A stretch of 6,254 nt of DNA from an uncultured Beijerinckiaceae bacterium (GCA_937863205.1 CALMGA010000116.1:1-6254), one strand, 5' to 3'; counted from the stretch's first letter, positions 1 through 5,786 are shown. The notes: generated by a model not told the origin, from the letters alone. Numbers and translations are program-made.

Positions 1-105
1 TCGTCGTCCTCGGCATCGTCATCCTCGGCGTCGTCGTCCTCGGCATCGTCGTCCTCGGCATCGTCATCCTCGGCGTCGTCGTCCTCGGCATCGTCGTCCT
101 CGGCG
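1..105 (-). repeat. 15-bp tandem repeat coding for (DAEDD)n
   Basis: Seven contiguous 15-base units of the form TCGTCGTCCTCGGCA (plus strand), with variation only at two third-codon positions. Two unit variants occur in the order A-B-A-A-B-A-A', so 1-45 and 46-90 are identical 45-base blocks. Read on the minus strand in the peptidase frame, each unit gives Asp-Ala-Glu-Asp-Asp with no interruption. The array continues past the left edge, and a degenerate unit follows at 106-120. It forms the acidic C-terminal tail of the peptidase. Confidence 0.95.
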
Positions 106-2003
106 TCGTCAGCCGCATCCTCCTCGCCGGCATCGCTTTCGGCGTCCTCCGACGTCTCCTCGGAACTCTCCTCCGACATTGCGCTGGCGGATTCCGAAGC
201 TTCGGACACGCTTGTTTCGCTGGTGCTCGTTTCCGACAAATAGGATGCGGCGGCGACCGACGCGACACCGGTCAAGGCTGCGGCCGAAGCGAGATAGGTC
301 GCGACGTTGAACGACGACAGCTCGCTCCACATGCTTCGGCTCGCCCAGGACACATACTGACCGTAGTCAGACAAAACCGTCGTGTTGAACGGATGCCGGA
401 TACGTTCGAAAAGGTCGACCGCGATGTGCTCGTAATCGGCGATCGTATAGGTCTCGATGACGAAATCGACACCTCGACCGTCGTTGGTGACCGGAACGGT
501 CGTATTGGACCAGACTTCTCGCGGCGGCTGCACCGGAACCTTGGGAACGAACACCCAGCAGTCGCCGTCATTGAATTTCGGATTCATCAGATAGGCGTAG
601 GGCATGTAGCAGTAGCCCTTGTTGCCCCAATCCGCGCCCCAGGAGTTGCGGACGATGAAGACCTTCTCCGTATCGGAATAGCCGACCGCGCACATGGAAT
701 GGCCGCTGTGCTTGTCACGCGCGAGATCCTCGGGCGCCGGCATCGGCACCACGCCGCCCCGCTCCGAGCATTGGTCGAACGATTCGAACAGGGCGCAACC
801 GAACACGATCGGCTTACCCTCGGCCAATGCCTGCTTCCAAGCTTCGATCTTCAACGGGACCTGCGCCATATCGTGCACGCGGTACTCAGCGGCGTCCTTG
901 TAGGCTTCCGCAATAGGCTTCTTCAACGTCAGATGCGTGTCGAACGGCCAAAGCTTCTCGGAACAGGCGCCGAACTTGGACAGGCCTTCCATGGCAAGCT
1001 GAATGACGCTACCGTCGTCCTTGTCCTGCGAGCCGTCGCGCCACCGCGCGTTGTAGTAAACGAACAAGCGGCTGATGTTCTGATCCTGCTTGGACGCCTT
1101 CTTGATCCAGTATTCGTAGGCACCGGCAACTGCGTTGGCGACGCAGGAGTTCGTATCGCCCTGATCCTCTATGGGGGTCATCAGCGATCGCAGGTCGACC
1201 TTGTTCGGTAGCTTACCGAACTTGATCGAGGTCGCAGGCTGATACTGCGCCGCACCAGGTCGCGCAGCCATGGCCTTGTAGCCGGAGGACTTGCCCTCCG
1301 GGATTGCCTCTTTCCCGCTTCGAGCTTCGTCGTCACCAGCTCCAGCGTGTTCGTCGACGCCATGCTCGGCTTCGGCGCCCTCGTCGGCACCGGCTGCAGC
1401 ATCCTCACTCGTCGCCTCGGCATGTTTGTGTCCGGCCGGCTCAGCTTCGGCGTCATCCCCGGTTGCCTCAGGGGACTGTTTGACGGCAACCGGCTTGGCA
1501 GCTGCTTTCGCCGCCGGCTTGTCCTTCACCTCGGAATAGATCTCTGCCGCCAACGCCCCCGCGGCCACGACGGCAGCGGTTTCGATGACGGGTTTGATGA
1601 TGGACTTCTTCTTTTTCTTGAGCTTGACCGCCTCCGCGGAGGCCGCGGCGACACTGGGCGTTTCGGCCGCTGGCATGGACCGCGCAGCAGCAGGCGTGCC
1701 GACCCCAGGTGTCCCAGGCAGAGCGGTGGCTGGACCTTCCGCCACAAGAGGGGAAGGCACGAAAGGAGCTTCGGCCCCACCGGCGCCGGCGACGCTGCCG
1801 GCCACCGCATCCGGTGCAAAGTGGAACGGCACCGGTGCCGAAGCGTGTTCAGCCGGAAGCAGCCCGGAGGCACTCAAAACGCCGCTGATTTCGACGATCG
1901 ACTTGTCCAGCGCGGTCAGCGTGAGGTAACGAGGATCCTTTTTCAAGGTCTCAGCAAGGCCGTCGCGAAGGGCTTTGAGCTGGTCGAGGACCTTAATCGG
2001 CAT
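1..2003 (-). CDS. C1A (papain-like) cysteine peptidase with acidic repeat tail, C-terminus beyond the window
   Basis: A papain-family (C1A) cysteine endopeptidase, recognised from its active-site motifs. The frame opens at the ATG at 2003-2001 and stays open to the left edge, so at least 667 residues are coded and the stop is not seen. The catalytic domain spans about residues 262-487. It has the oxyanion Gln281 and nucleophile Cys287 in DQGDTNSCVANA, the catalytic His435 in GHSMCAVGY, and Asn453 in RNSWGADWG. The usual Cys three residues before the nucleophile is Thr here, so that canonical disulfide cannot form. No signal peptide is visible. Residues 1-128 are helical and then Ala/Pro-rich. 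Five lysines (129-133) precede a weakly hydrophobic stretch (135-156), followed by an Ala/Glu-rich linker. After the domain come a second hydrophobic segment (about 567-589), a Ser/Glu-rich stretch, and DAEDD repeats from about 633. The start has an SD-like AAGGGA nine bases upstream. Substrate and final location are unknown. The family call is firm; full length and export route are open. Confidence 0.93.
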   Translation of the reverse strand, partial: MPIKVLDQLKALRDGLAETLKKDPRYLTLTALDKSIVEISGVLSASGLLPAEHASAPVPFHFAPDAVAGSVAGAGGAEAPFVPSPLVAEGPATALPGTPGVGTPAAARSMPAAETPSVAAASAEAVKLKKKKKSIIKPVIETAAVVAAGALAAEIYSEVKDKPAAKAAAKPVAVKQSPEATGDDAEAEPAGHKHAEATSEDAAAGADEGAEAEHGVDEHAGAGDDEARSGKEAIPEGKSSGYKAMAARPGAAQYQPATSIKFGKLPNKVDLRSLMTPIEDQGDTNSCVANAVAGAYEYWIKKASKQDQNISRLFVYYNARWRDGSQDKDDGSVIQLAMEGLSKFGACSEKLWPFDTHLTLKKPIAEAYKDAAEYRVHDMAQVPLKIEAWKQALAEGKPIVFGCALFESFDQCSERGGVVPMPAPEDLARDKHSGHSMCAVGYSDTEKVFIVRNSWGADWGNKGYCYMPYAYLMNPKFNDGDCWVFVPKVPVQPPREVWSNTTVPVTNDGRGVDFVIETYTIADYEHIAVDLFERIRHPFNTTVLSDYGQYVSWASRSMWSELSSFNVATYLASAAALTGVASVAAASYLSETSTSETSVSEASESASAMSEESSEETSEDAESDAGEEDAADDAEDDDAEDDDAEDDDAEDDDAEDDDAEDDDAEDD

Positions 2004-2012
2004 ACTTAAATT

Positions 2013-2018
2013 TCCCTT
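2013..2018 (-). promoter_or_regulatory. Ribosome binding site of the peptidase gene
   Basis: The minus strand reads AAGGGA, followed by nine bases and the ATG at 2003. This supports the chosen start. The next in-frame ATG codons lie well inside the Ala/Pro-rich region. Confidence 0.6.
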
Positions 2019-2035
2019 TGGACGATCACGTCCAA
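2018..2035. promoter_or_regulatory. Perfect palindrome in the peptidase leader (operator or hairpin)
   Basis: TTGGACG-ATCA-CGTCCAA is a perfect inverted repeat with 7-base arms and a 4-base centre. It abuts the ribosome binding site of the peptidase gene, 15 bases before its ATG. In DNA it could be a repressor operator; in RNA it would be a stem that could limit ribosome access. There is no T-run after it on either strand, so it does not look like a terminator. The regulatory role is inferred from position and symmetry only. Confidence 0.4.
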
Positions 2036-2057
2036 CCGCCGCTCTTCGGTCGAGGCG

Positions 2058-2086
2058 AGTAGCACAGTCGGTTAAGGCGAATTCAA
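2058..2086 (-). promoter_or_regulatory. Weak candidate promoter for the peptidase gene
   Basis: On the minus strand, TTGAAT (2086-2081) and GCTACT (2063-2058) are separated by exactly 17 bases, and TG stands two bases before the second box as in an extended -10. The -10 box matches the consensus at only three of six positions. A start of transcription near 2050 would place the 2018-2035 palindrome in the leader. This is a pattern match by eye only. Confidence 0.22.
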
Positions 2087-2115
2087 GCCTCCGGCTGCGC
2101 TGTCTTACGAAAAGA

Positions 2116-2331
2116 TCAACGATATTCACAGGCAGCTCGCACCGGCATCGGCTTTGACGCATCCGATCGAGGCGAGGCTTGGTGTTGCCGGACGCATGCT
2201 TCGGCAAGCAGGTCGCGGAGCGCGCACGCCATGTCGGCGACGGCATCTGCGGCCCCCACCTCACGTCCGGGATCGATGGCGGCGAGATCGGCTAGAAGTT
2301 TTTCCAAACTCAGCAGAACGGGAGACATCAT
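2116..2331 (-). CDS. Possible small hypothetical protein (71 aa)
   Basis: I do not recognise a family. The ORF begins with two consecutive ATG codons (2331-2329 and 2328-2326) and encodes 71 residues. The first 46 residues look like a soluble amphipathic helical protein: SLEKLLADLAAID, then GAADAVADMACALRDLLAEAC. The third codon positions in this middle part are mostly G or C, as expected for genes of this genome. The last 20 residues are Pro/Ser/Arg-rich and less convincing. No clear Shine-Dalgarno sequence precedes either ATG. It points the same way as the peptidase gene and ends 112 bases before that start, so co-transcription is possible. It may equally be a chance ORF. Confidence 0.33.
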   Translation of the reverse strand: MMSPVLLSLEKLLADLAAIDPGREVGAADAVADMACALRDLLAEACVRQHQASPRSDASKPMPVRAACEYR

Positions 2332-2900
2332 GAGAACACCATGCGGAACGACAAGTCTCGCATGGTGAGGCGATTGGTCTTACGAAGCTGCCAACGTTTG
2401 AGCTCACCCGAAAATTCCTGCCGAACTGAGCGGTGTGCGGCGAGGCAGGAAGCATGAGGCGGATCCTGTCGAGCCTGACGACGGCGAGCGCGAAGCGGAT
2501 GTGGCGCGCGCAGTCCCGATGCGGGCGCCGGTTGCAGCTGATCCAGGCTGGGGTACGCTCCGCGATCCAGCGCTCGCTCGCTCCGTCTGTGCTCCGTTTG
2601 CCGGAACGGCTGCGTCGATCGCGACTCCCGCTGCCGCTGAACACCGCGACGGCAATTCTCGATGGAACGTATTTTCGGTCGTTGGTCGGCCGGCAATGCT
2701 TCGGATGATGTGCGCCACAGAGTAGTGTCTCACCTTGGGCAACGGCACGTACGCTGCTCGTCTCGGTTCGAAGGCTACTACAAATTCGACTTACTCTTTC
2801 GTCTCATAATCGGAAGCTTCATTGAACGACCCGTCTTGGCAAGCTTAACTGAGCGTGGCACGAAGGGCGACCGTCAACGTGGTGGCGTGAGATCCCACTC
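2332..2900. other. Stretch without a defensible gene
   Basis: Several short ORFs overlap here on both strands, but none resembles a known family and most are Arg/Ser-rich, as out-of-frame readings are in GC-rich DNA. The best of them is a plus-strand ORF at 2454-2708 (84 aa, starting MRRILSSLTTASAKRM). AGGAAG sits just before its ATG and its third positions are G/C-rich, but the product is Arg-rich and has no recognisable domain. From about 2740 the GC content drops towards the start of the next operon, as is usual for a promoter region. It could hold the decayed remains of a gene, but I see no proof. Confidence 0.4.
2822..2850 (+). promoter_or_regulatory. Weak candidate promoter for the NqrB/RnfD-DUF2330 pair
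   Basis: TTGAAC (2822-2827) and TTAACT (2845-2850) are separated by 17 bases in the locally AT-richer stretch before the first gene. The -35 box is good and the -10 box matches at three of six positions. It would leave a leader of about 45 bases before the ATG at 2901. Pattern match by eye only. Confidence 0.25.
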
Positions 2901-3776
2901 ATGAATGATAACCATGTGACGTTCTGTCGAGATCAACCGCATCGTCGGTGGGCAGACGATCTCGGTGCGCTTGGTGGAGGCTTGGCGACGTGGAGCCGCC
3001 GCGAGCTGCATGATGCGCGCTTCTGGCAAATCGCCGCGCTAACGGCCTTGCTGCTTTGGAACATCGCCAACCTCAGCGTGGGTGCAGGGCTGCTTCCGAG
3101 TCTGATTGCCGTGGCGGCATCGCTGGCAACTCAAGCTGTCGCTACGGTCCTTGTCGCGCGACACCACATTGATCTCCGCTCGCCTCTCATCACCGGCCTG
3201 TCCCTGTCGTTGCTCCTGCGCGGCGACGCGCTCTGGGTGCCGGCCTTGGCCGCCGTGGTGGCGATCACCTCGAAGTTCCTCATCCGGATCAACGGCAAGC
3301 ACCTCTTCAACCCGGCGGCCTTTGGCATCGTCGTGCTGCTCGCCTCGGGGCATGCCTGGGTATCACCGGGCCAATGGGGCCAAACGACGTTGCTCATCGC
3401 CGGCCTCGTCTTCCTCGCGATCCTTGTTCTCGCCCGTGCCGACCGCCTCGACATCGCGATAGCATTCCTGACCGCGTACGCCGCCCTGCTGGCGGCTCGC
3501 GCGGGCTGGCTCGGCGATCCGGTCGCGATCCCGCTGCATCAGCTGCAGAACGGCGCCCTGCTCATCTTCACCTTCTTCATGATCACCGATCCAAGATCGA
3601 CACCGGATGCCCGGTCGGCCCGTCTGCTCTTCGCACTCGGATGCGCAGGCATTGCCCATTGGCTGCTGTTTGCGGAGCAGGTGCGACCTGCGCTTTATGT
3701 CGCCCTGCTCGCGACGAGCTTTACCGTGCCTTTGCTTGATCGCGTGCTTCCCGAAGCCCGGTTTACTTGGCGCTGA
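2901..3776 (+). CDS. NqrB/RnfD-family membrane protein (stand-alone)
   Basis: A 291-residue polytopic inner-membrane protein of the NQR2/RnfD/RnfE family, whose classical members carry flavin in Na+- or H+-linked electron transport complexes. Family marks are SKFLIRINGKHLFNPAAFG (124-142), SPGQWG (155-160) and FFMITDPRSTPD (225-236), which match the conserved FNPAA and MxTDP regions of NqrB/RnfD. About eight hydrophobic segments follow a polar 40-residue N-terminus. The SGAT-type motif to which FMN is covalently attached in NqrB and RnfD is not visible, so it may bind flavin non-covalently or not at all. No other Rnf/Nqr subunit is nearby. The ATG at 2901 is the first usable start after an in-frame stop at 2850-2852; its Shine-Dalgarno is poor. 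It ends 17 bases before the preferred start of the DUF2330 gene. The fold family is fairly sure; electron transfer is an inference. Confidence 0.85.
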   Translation: MNDNHVTFCRDQPHRRWADDLGALGGGLATWSRRELHDARFWQIAALTALLLWNIANLSVGAGLLPSLIAVAASLATQAVATVLVARHHIDLRSPLITGLSLSLLLRGDALWVPALAAVVAITSKFLIRINGKHLFNPAAFGIVVLLASGHAWVSPGQWGQTTLLIAGLVFLAILVLARADRLDIAIAFLTAYAALLAARAGWLGDPVAIPLHQLQNGALLIFTFFMITDPRSTPDARSARLLFALGCAGIAHWLLFAEQVRPALYVALLATSFTVPLLDRVLPEARFTWR

Positions 3777-3781
3777 CCGAT

Positions 3782-3786
3782 AGGGG
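3782..3786 (+). promoter_or_regulatory. Ribosome binding site that fixes the DUF2330 start
   Basis: AGGGG is followed by seven bases and the ATG at 3794 (or four bases and a GTG at 3791). This favours 3794 over the longer TTG start at 3767, which would overlap the upstream gene by 10 bases, has no ribosome binding site of its own and would add nine residues before the signal peptide. Confidence 0.6.
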
Positions 3787-3793
3787 TTCCGTG

Positions 3794-5149
3794 ATGGTGA
3801 AATCTGCTACGTTTCCTCACGATCTGATCCGCGCCATCGGTCTCGCGGTCGGGTTTGCCGGCCCCATCGCGCTGCCACTCGCGCCGGCCCTCGGCTTCTG
3901 CGGCTTCTACGTCGCCCAGGCTGACTCCAAGCTGTTCAATGAGTCGTCGAAGGTCGTGCTGACCTGGGATGCGGGACGTGCCAGCGTTACGATGGCGAGC
4001 GACTACCAGGGCGACCCGAAGAATTTCGCTTTGGTTGTCCCGGTTCCAACCCTCATCGAGAAGAAGGACATCTTCATCGTCAAGACCGAACTCCTCGACA
4101 AGCTCGATGCCTATTCAGCGCCGCGTCTCACGGAATACTTCGATCGCGATCCGTGTCGGCCGCCGGTCATGTACTCGGCCAAGCCGTCTGCGCCGATGGC
4201 CATGGCCCGGGCGCCGCATCCGGCACCGGCGGATCAGGGTGTCACGATCGAGGCGCGCTACGAGGTCGGCGTTTACGACATCCTGATCCTGTCGGCGAAG
4301 CAGAGCGATGGCTTGACGACATGGCTGGCGGAAAATGAATATCAGATCCCCGCCAACGCCGGTCCCGTGCTCGGGTCATACATCAAGCAGGGCATGCATT
4401 TCTTCGTCGCGAAAGTGAACCTTGATCGGCAAAAGCTGTCCGGCGGTGGTTTCCTCAGCCCGCTCCAGGTCTCCTACACGTCAAAGAAGTTCATGTTGCC
4501 GATCCGGCTCGGCACCTTGAACGCGAAGGGTCCGCAGGACCTTGTGGTCATGGTCCTCTCCCGCAAGGGCCGGGTCGAGACGGCGAACTACCAGACGGCA
4601 AGGATGCCGTCCGGGATCGACATCCCGCTCTTTGCGAAAGACGAGTTCGGCGCCGTCTACAAGGCGGCGTTCGACAGGCAGGTCGCCGCCGATGCCATGA
4701 GCAAGGTCTACATGGAATATGCCTGGGACATGACCGGCGACATGCCATGCGATCCCTGCTCGGCCGCGGTGCCGAAAGCGGAGGACCTGTTTGCGCTTGG
4801 CGCACGATGGCACTATCCCGCGCTCGCCGCGGCGGATGCGGCGGAGCTGGCAACAGCGCGCTTCCCGCAGGCCGCGCCCGATGCGTTCATCACGAGGCTG
4901 CACGTGCGTTACGACAGTCAGCATTTTCCGGAAGACCTCGCCTTTATTGAAACGGCAGACCGCAGCTCATTTCAGGCGATCTACAAGCTGACGCATCCGG
5001 CGGTGGGCGGCGCTTGCAAGGAAGGGCAAGCGTACGACCGTGCTCTCCCTGCGCGGTTCGCATCCGAAGCGAAGAACCTGGCGGCCCTGACCGGCTGGAG
5101 CGAAGCCTCGATCCATGCGAAGATGAAGAGTAACGGGCAGCCTTTTTGA
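3794..5149 (+). CDS. Secreted DUF2330 domain protein
   Basis: A 451-residue protein of the DUF2330 family, whose function is unknown. Residues 1-35 form a signal peptide: a charged start to Arg13, a hydrophobic core AIGLAVGFAGPIALPLAP, and probable cleavage near ALG35. The mature protein begins with the family hallmark CGFYVAQADSKLFNESS (36-52) and continues with a MASDYQGDPKNFALVVPVP block (67-85). There are five cysteines: 36, 121, 319, 322 and 408. C319-D-P-C322 makes a CxxC pair that could be a redox disulfide or a metal site. The first residue after the likely cut is not placed for a lipobox, because Phe precedes Cys36. No C-terminal membrane anchor is seen, so the protein is probably soluble in the periplasm. 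It lies 17 bases after the NqrB/RnfD-like gene and is surely translated from the same message. A TTG at 3767 is an alternative start. Family call firm, role unknown. Confidence 0.88.
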   Translation: MVKSATFPHDLIRAIGLAVGFAGPIALPLAPALGFCGFYVAQADSKLFNESSKVVLTWDAGRASVTMASDYQGDPKNFALVVPVPTLIEKKDIFIVKTELLDKLDAYSAPRLTEYFDRDPCRPPVMYSAKPSAPMAMARAPHPAPADQGVTIEARYEVGVYDILILSAKQSDGLTTWLAENEYQIPANAGPVLGSYIKQGMHFFVAKVNLDRQKLSGGGFLSPLQVSYTSKKFMLPIRLGTLNAKGPQDLVVMVLSRKGRVETANYQTARMPSGIDIPLFAKDEFGAVYKAAFDRQVAADAMSKVYMEYAWDMTGDMPCDPCSAAVPKAEDLFALGARWHYPALAAADAAELATARFPQAAPDAFITRLHVRYDSQHFPEDLAFIETADRSSFQAIYKLTHPAVGGACKEGQAYDRALPARFASEAKNLAALTGWSEASIHAKMKSNGQPF

Positions 5150-5278
5150 GCTGCGGCCGCACCTAAGTCGCTTGCGTATGGCCTTGCCATGCTTCTCCTT
5201 GGCGGTCGCAAGGGCACACCGAGGCTTCGCCGGGCATTGCGGTCGTTTGCTTGCAGTCGAGGTTGGCAAAATCGGTTC
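5150..5278. other. Intergenic spacer after the DUF2330 gene
   Basis: No credible gene. A CTTGCG/CGCAAG inverted repeat (5171-5176 with 5207-5212) encloses 30 bases, but it has no T-run, so I do not call it a terminator. The palindromic array that follows may end or stabilise the upstream transcript. Confidence 0.5.
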
Positions 5279-5281
5279 AGA

Positions 5282-5327
5282 GCATCGGACCGAAAAGTGC
5301 GAAGCGGTTTTCGGATTAATCCGATGC
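5282..5327. repeat. Palindromic element A, first copy (nested stem)
   Basis: Outer stem GCATCGGA (5282-5289) pairs with TCCGATGC (5320-5327). Inner stem CCGAAAA (5290-5296) pairs with TTTTCGG (5308-5314). The two stems are contiguous on the left and separated by a 5-base bulge (5315-5319) on the right. The terminal loop is 11 bases. Confidence 0.85.
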
Positions 5328-5340
5328 GGCACAATAAGTC

Positions 5341-5379
5341 AGAGCATCGGACCGGACCCGTTGTAGGGTCCGATGCTCT
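5341..5379. repeat. Palindromic element B, first copy
   Basis: Perfect 13-base inverted repeat AGAGCATCGGACC (5341-5353) and GGTCCGATGCTCT (5367-5379) around a 13-base centre. The next base after its end starts the second A element. Confidence 0.88.
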
Positions 5380-5382
5380 AGA

Positions 5383-5428
5383 GCATCGGACCGAAAAGTG
5401 CGCAGCGGTTTTCGGACAGATCCGATGC
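5383..5428. repeat. Palindromic element A, second copy (nested stem)
   Basis: Same nested structure as the first copy: outer stem 5383-5390 with 5421-5428, inner stem 5391-5397 with 5409-5415. All stem bases are unchanged. The differences from the first copy fall in the loop (A to C), in the bulge, and downstream of the stem. Confidence 0.85.
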
Positions 5429-5441
5429 GATACAACAAATT

Positions 5442-5480
5442 AGAGCATCGGACCGGGTCCGATTTAGGGTCCGATGCTCT
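5442..5480. repeat. Palindromic element B, second copy, with an alternative hairpin
   Basis: The same perfect 13-base arms (5442-5454 and 5468-5480). The centre differs from the first copy and creates a second, competing palindrome: ATCGGACC (5447-5454), one base, then GGTCCGAT (5456-5463). The left arm can therefore pair in two ways. Confidence 0.85.
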
Positions 5481-5777
5481 AGCGGAACCGTTTTAGTTTA
5501 TCCCAGAACTGGCCGTGACCTGCGTCGCGACGGAGATGACCCGACGCCAGGTCGCGCGATGGGCCCTTCACCGTGGTTGCGATGATGTCGGCGCTGGTCA
5601 ACGCCTTCTCCGAGCCCACCGCCGGCCTGTCGAAGGCGAGACCGGTGCTAATCGGCTTGATGATGGCGGTGGCGAGGTTGCTCTGAAGACGGAAGCCCTA
5701 CTGGAAGCTGATGGCCTGAGGTAGATATGTGAACGTGACGGCGTGGTGCTGTGCCGCCCTGACTGCGGGGAAGAAGC
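5481..5777. other. Intergenic stretch before the EamA gene
   Basis: No gene I can defend in 297 bases. Short open stretches exist in several frames, for example 5515-5724 (69 aa) and 5582-5686 (34 aa, MMSALVNAFSEPTAGLSKAR at its start). Neither has a ribosome binding site or a recognisable family. The second reads like a piece of a membrane protein and could be a gene remnant, but this is weak. No clear promoter was found by eye. Confidence 0.4.
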
Positions 5778-5783
5778 GAGGGG
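5778..5783 (+). promoter_or_regulatory. Ribosome binding site of the EamA gene
   Basis: GAGGGG lies just before the GTG at 5787. The codon directly before that GTG is an in-frame TAG (5784-5786), so no start further upstream in this frame is possible, and the Shine-Dalgarno match supports GTG as the true start. Confidence 0.65.
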
Positions 5784-5786
5784 TAG

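Larger units (their letters stand above)
5279..5480. repeat. Tandem duplication (2 x 101 bp) of a compound palindromic intergenic repeat
   Basis: The block 5279-5379 is followed directly by a second copy at 5380-5480, each exactly 101 bases long. Each copy has a 62-base part A (5279-5340; 5380-5441) and a 39-base part B (5341-5379; 5442-5480). All four parts begin with AGAGCATCGGACC. Copies differ at scattered positions, mostly outside the stems, so the duplication is not brand new. The A part resembles the AGAGCAT...CCGAAAAGTG...GGTTTTCGG elements I know from genomes of rhizobia and relatives. It occupies the gap between two plus-strand genes. Confidence 0.9.

Noticed and set aside
1..105. 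Possible CRISPR array or RTX toxin repeats
   Set aside because: The units are contiguous 15-mers with no spacers and keep a reading frame. The coded DAEDD lacks the GGxGxD pattern of RTX repeats.
393..1211. A long plus-strand open frame (272 aa) across the peptidase region
   Set aside because: It lies antisense to the catalytic domain with its Cys, His and Asn motifs on the minus strand. It has no family resemblance; it is an out-of-frame reading of a GC-rich gene.
1347..2009. A 220-aa plus-strand open frame
   Set aside because: It is antisense to the Ala/Pro/Glu-rich N-terminal arm of the peptidase, is Gly/Arg-rich and has no recognisable domain.
2856..2870. Possible sigma-54 promoter (TGGCACG before the NqrB/RnfD-like gene)
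   Set aside because: The -24 half is good, but the expected GC of the -12 half is GA at the right spacing.
3039..3659. Minus-strand open frames of about 100 aa
   Set aside because: They are antisense to the conserved NqrB/RnfD-family protein and have atypical Arg/Glu/Gln-rich composition.
5171..5212. Inverted repeat CTTGCG/CGCAAG as terminator of the DUF2330 gene
   Set aside because: Arms of only six bases with a 30-base loop and no T-run.
5279..5480. CRISPR array
   Set aside because: Only two copies of a 101-base unit made of palindromes, with no unique spacers.
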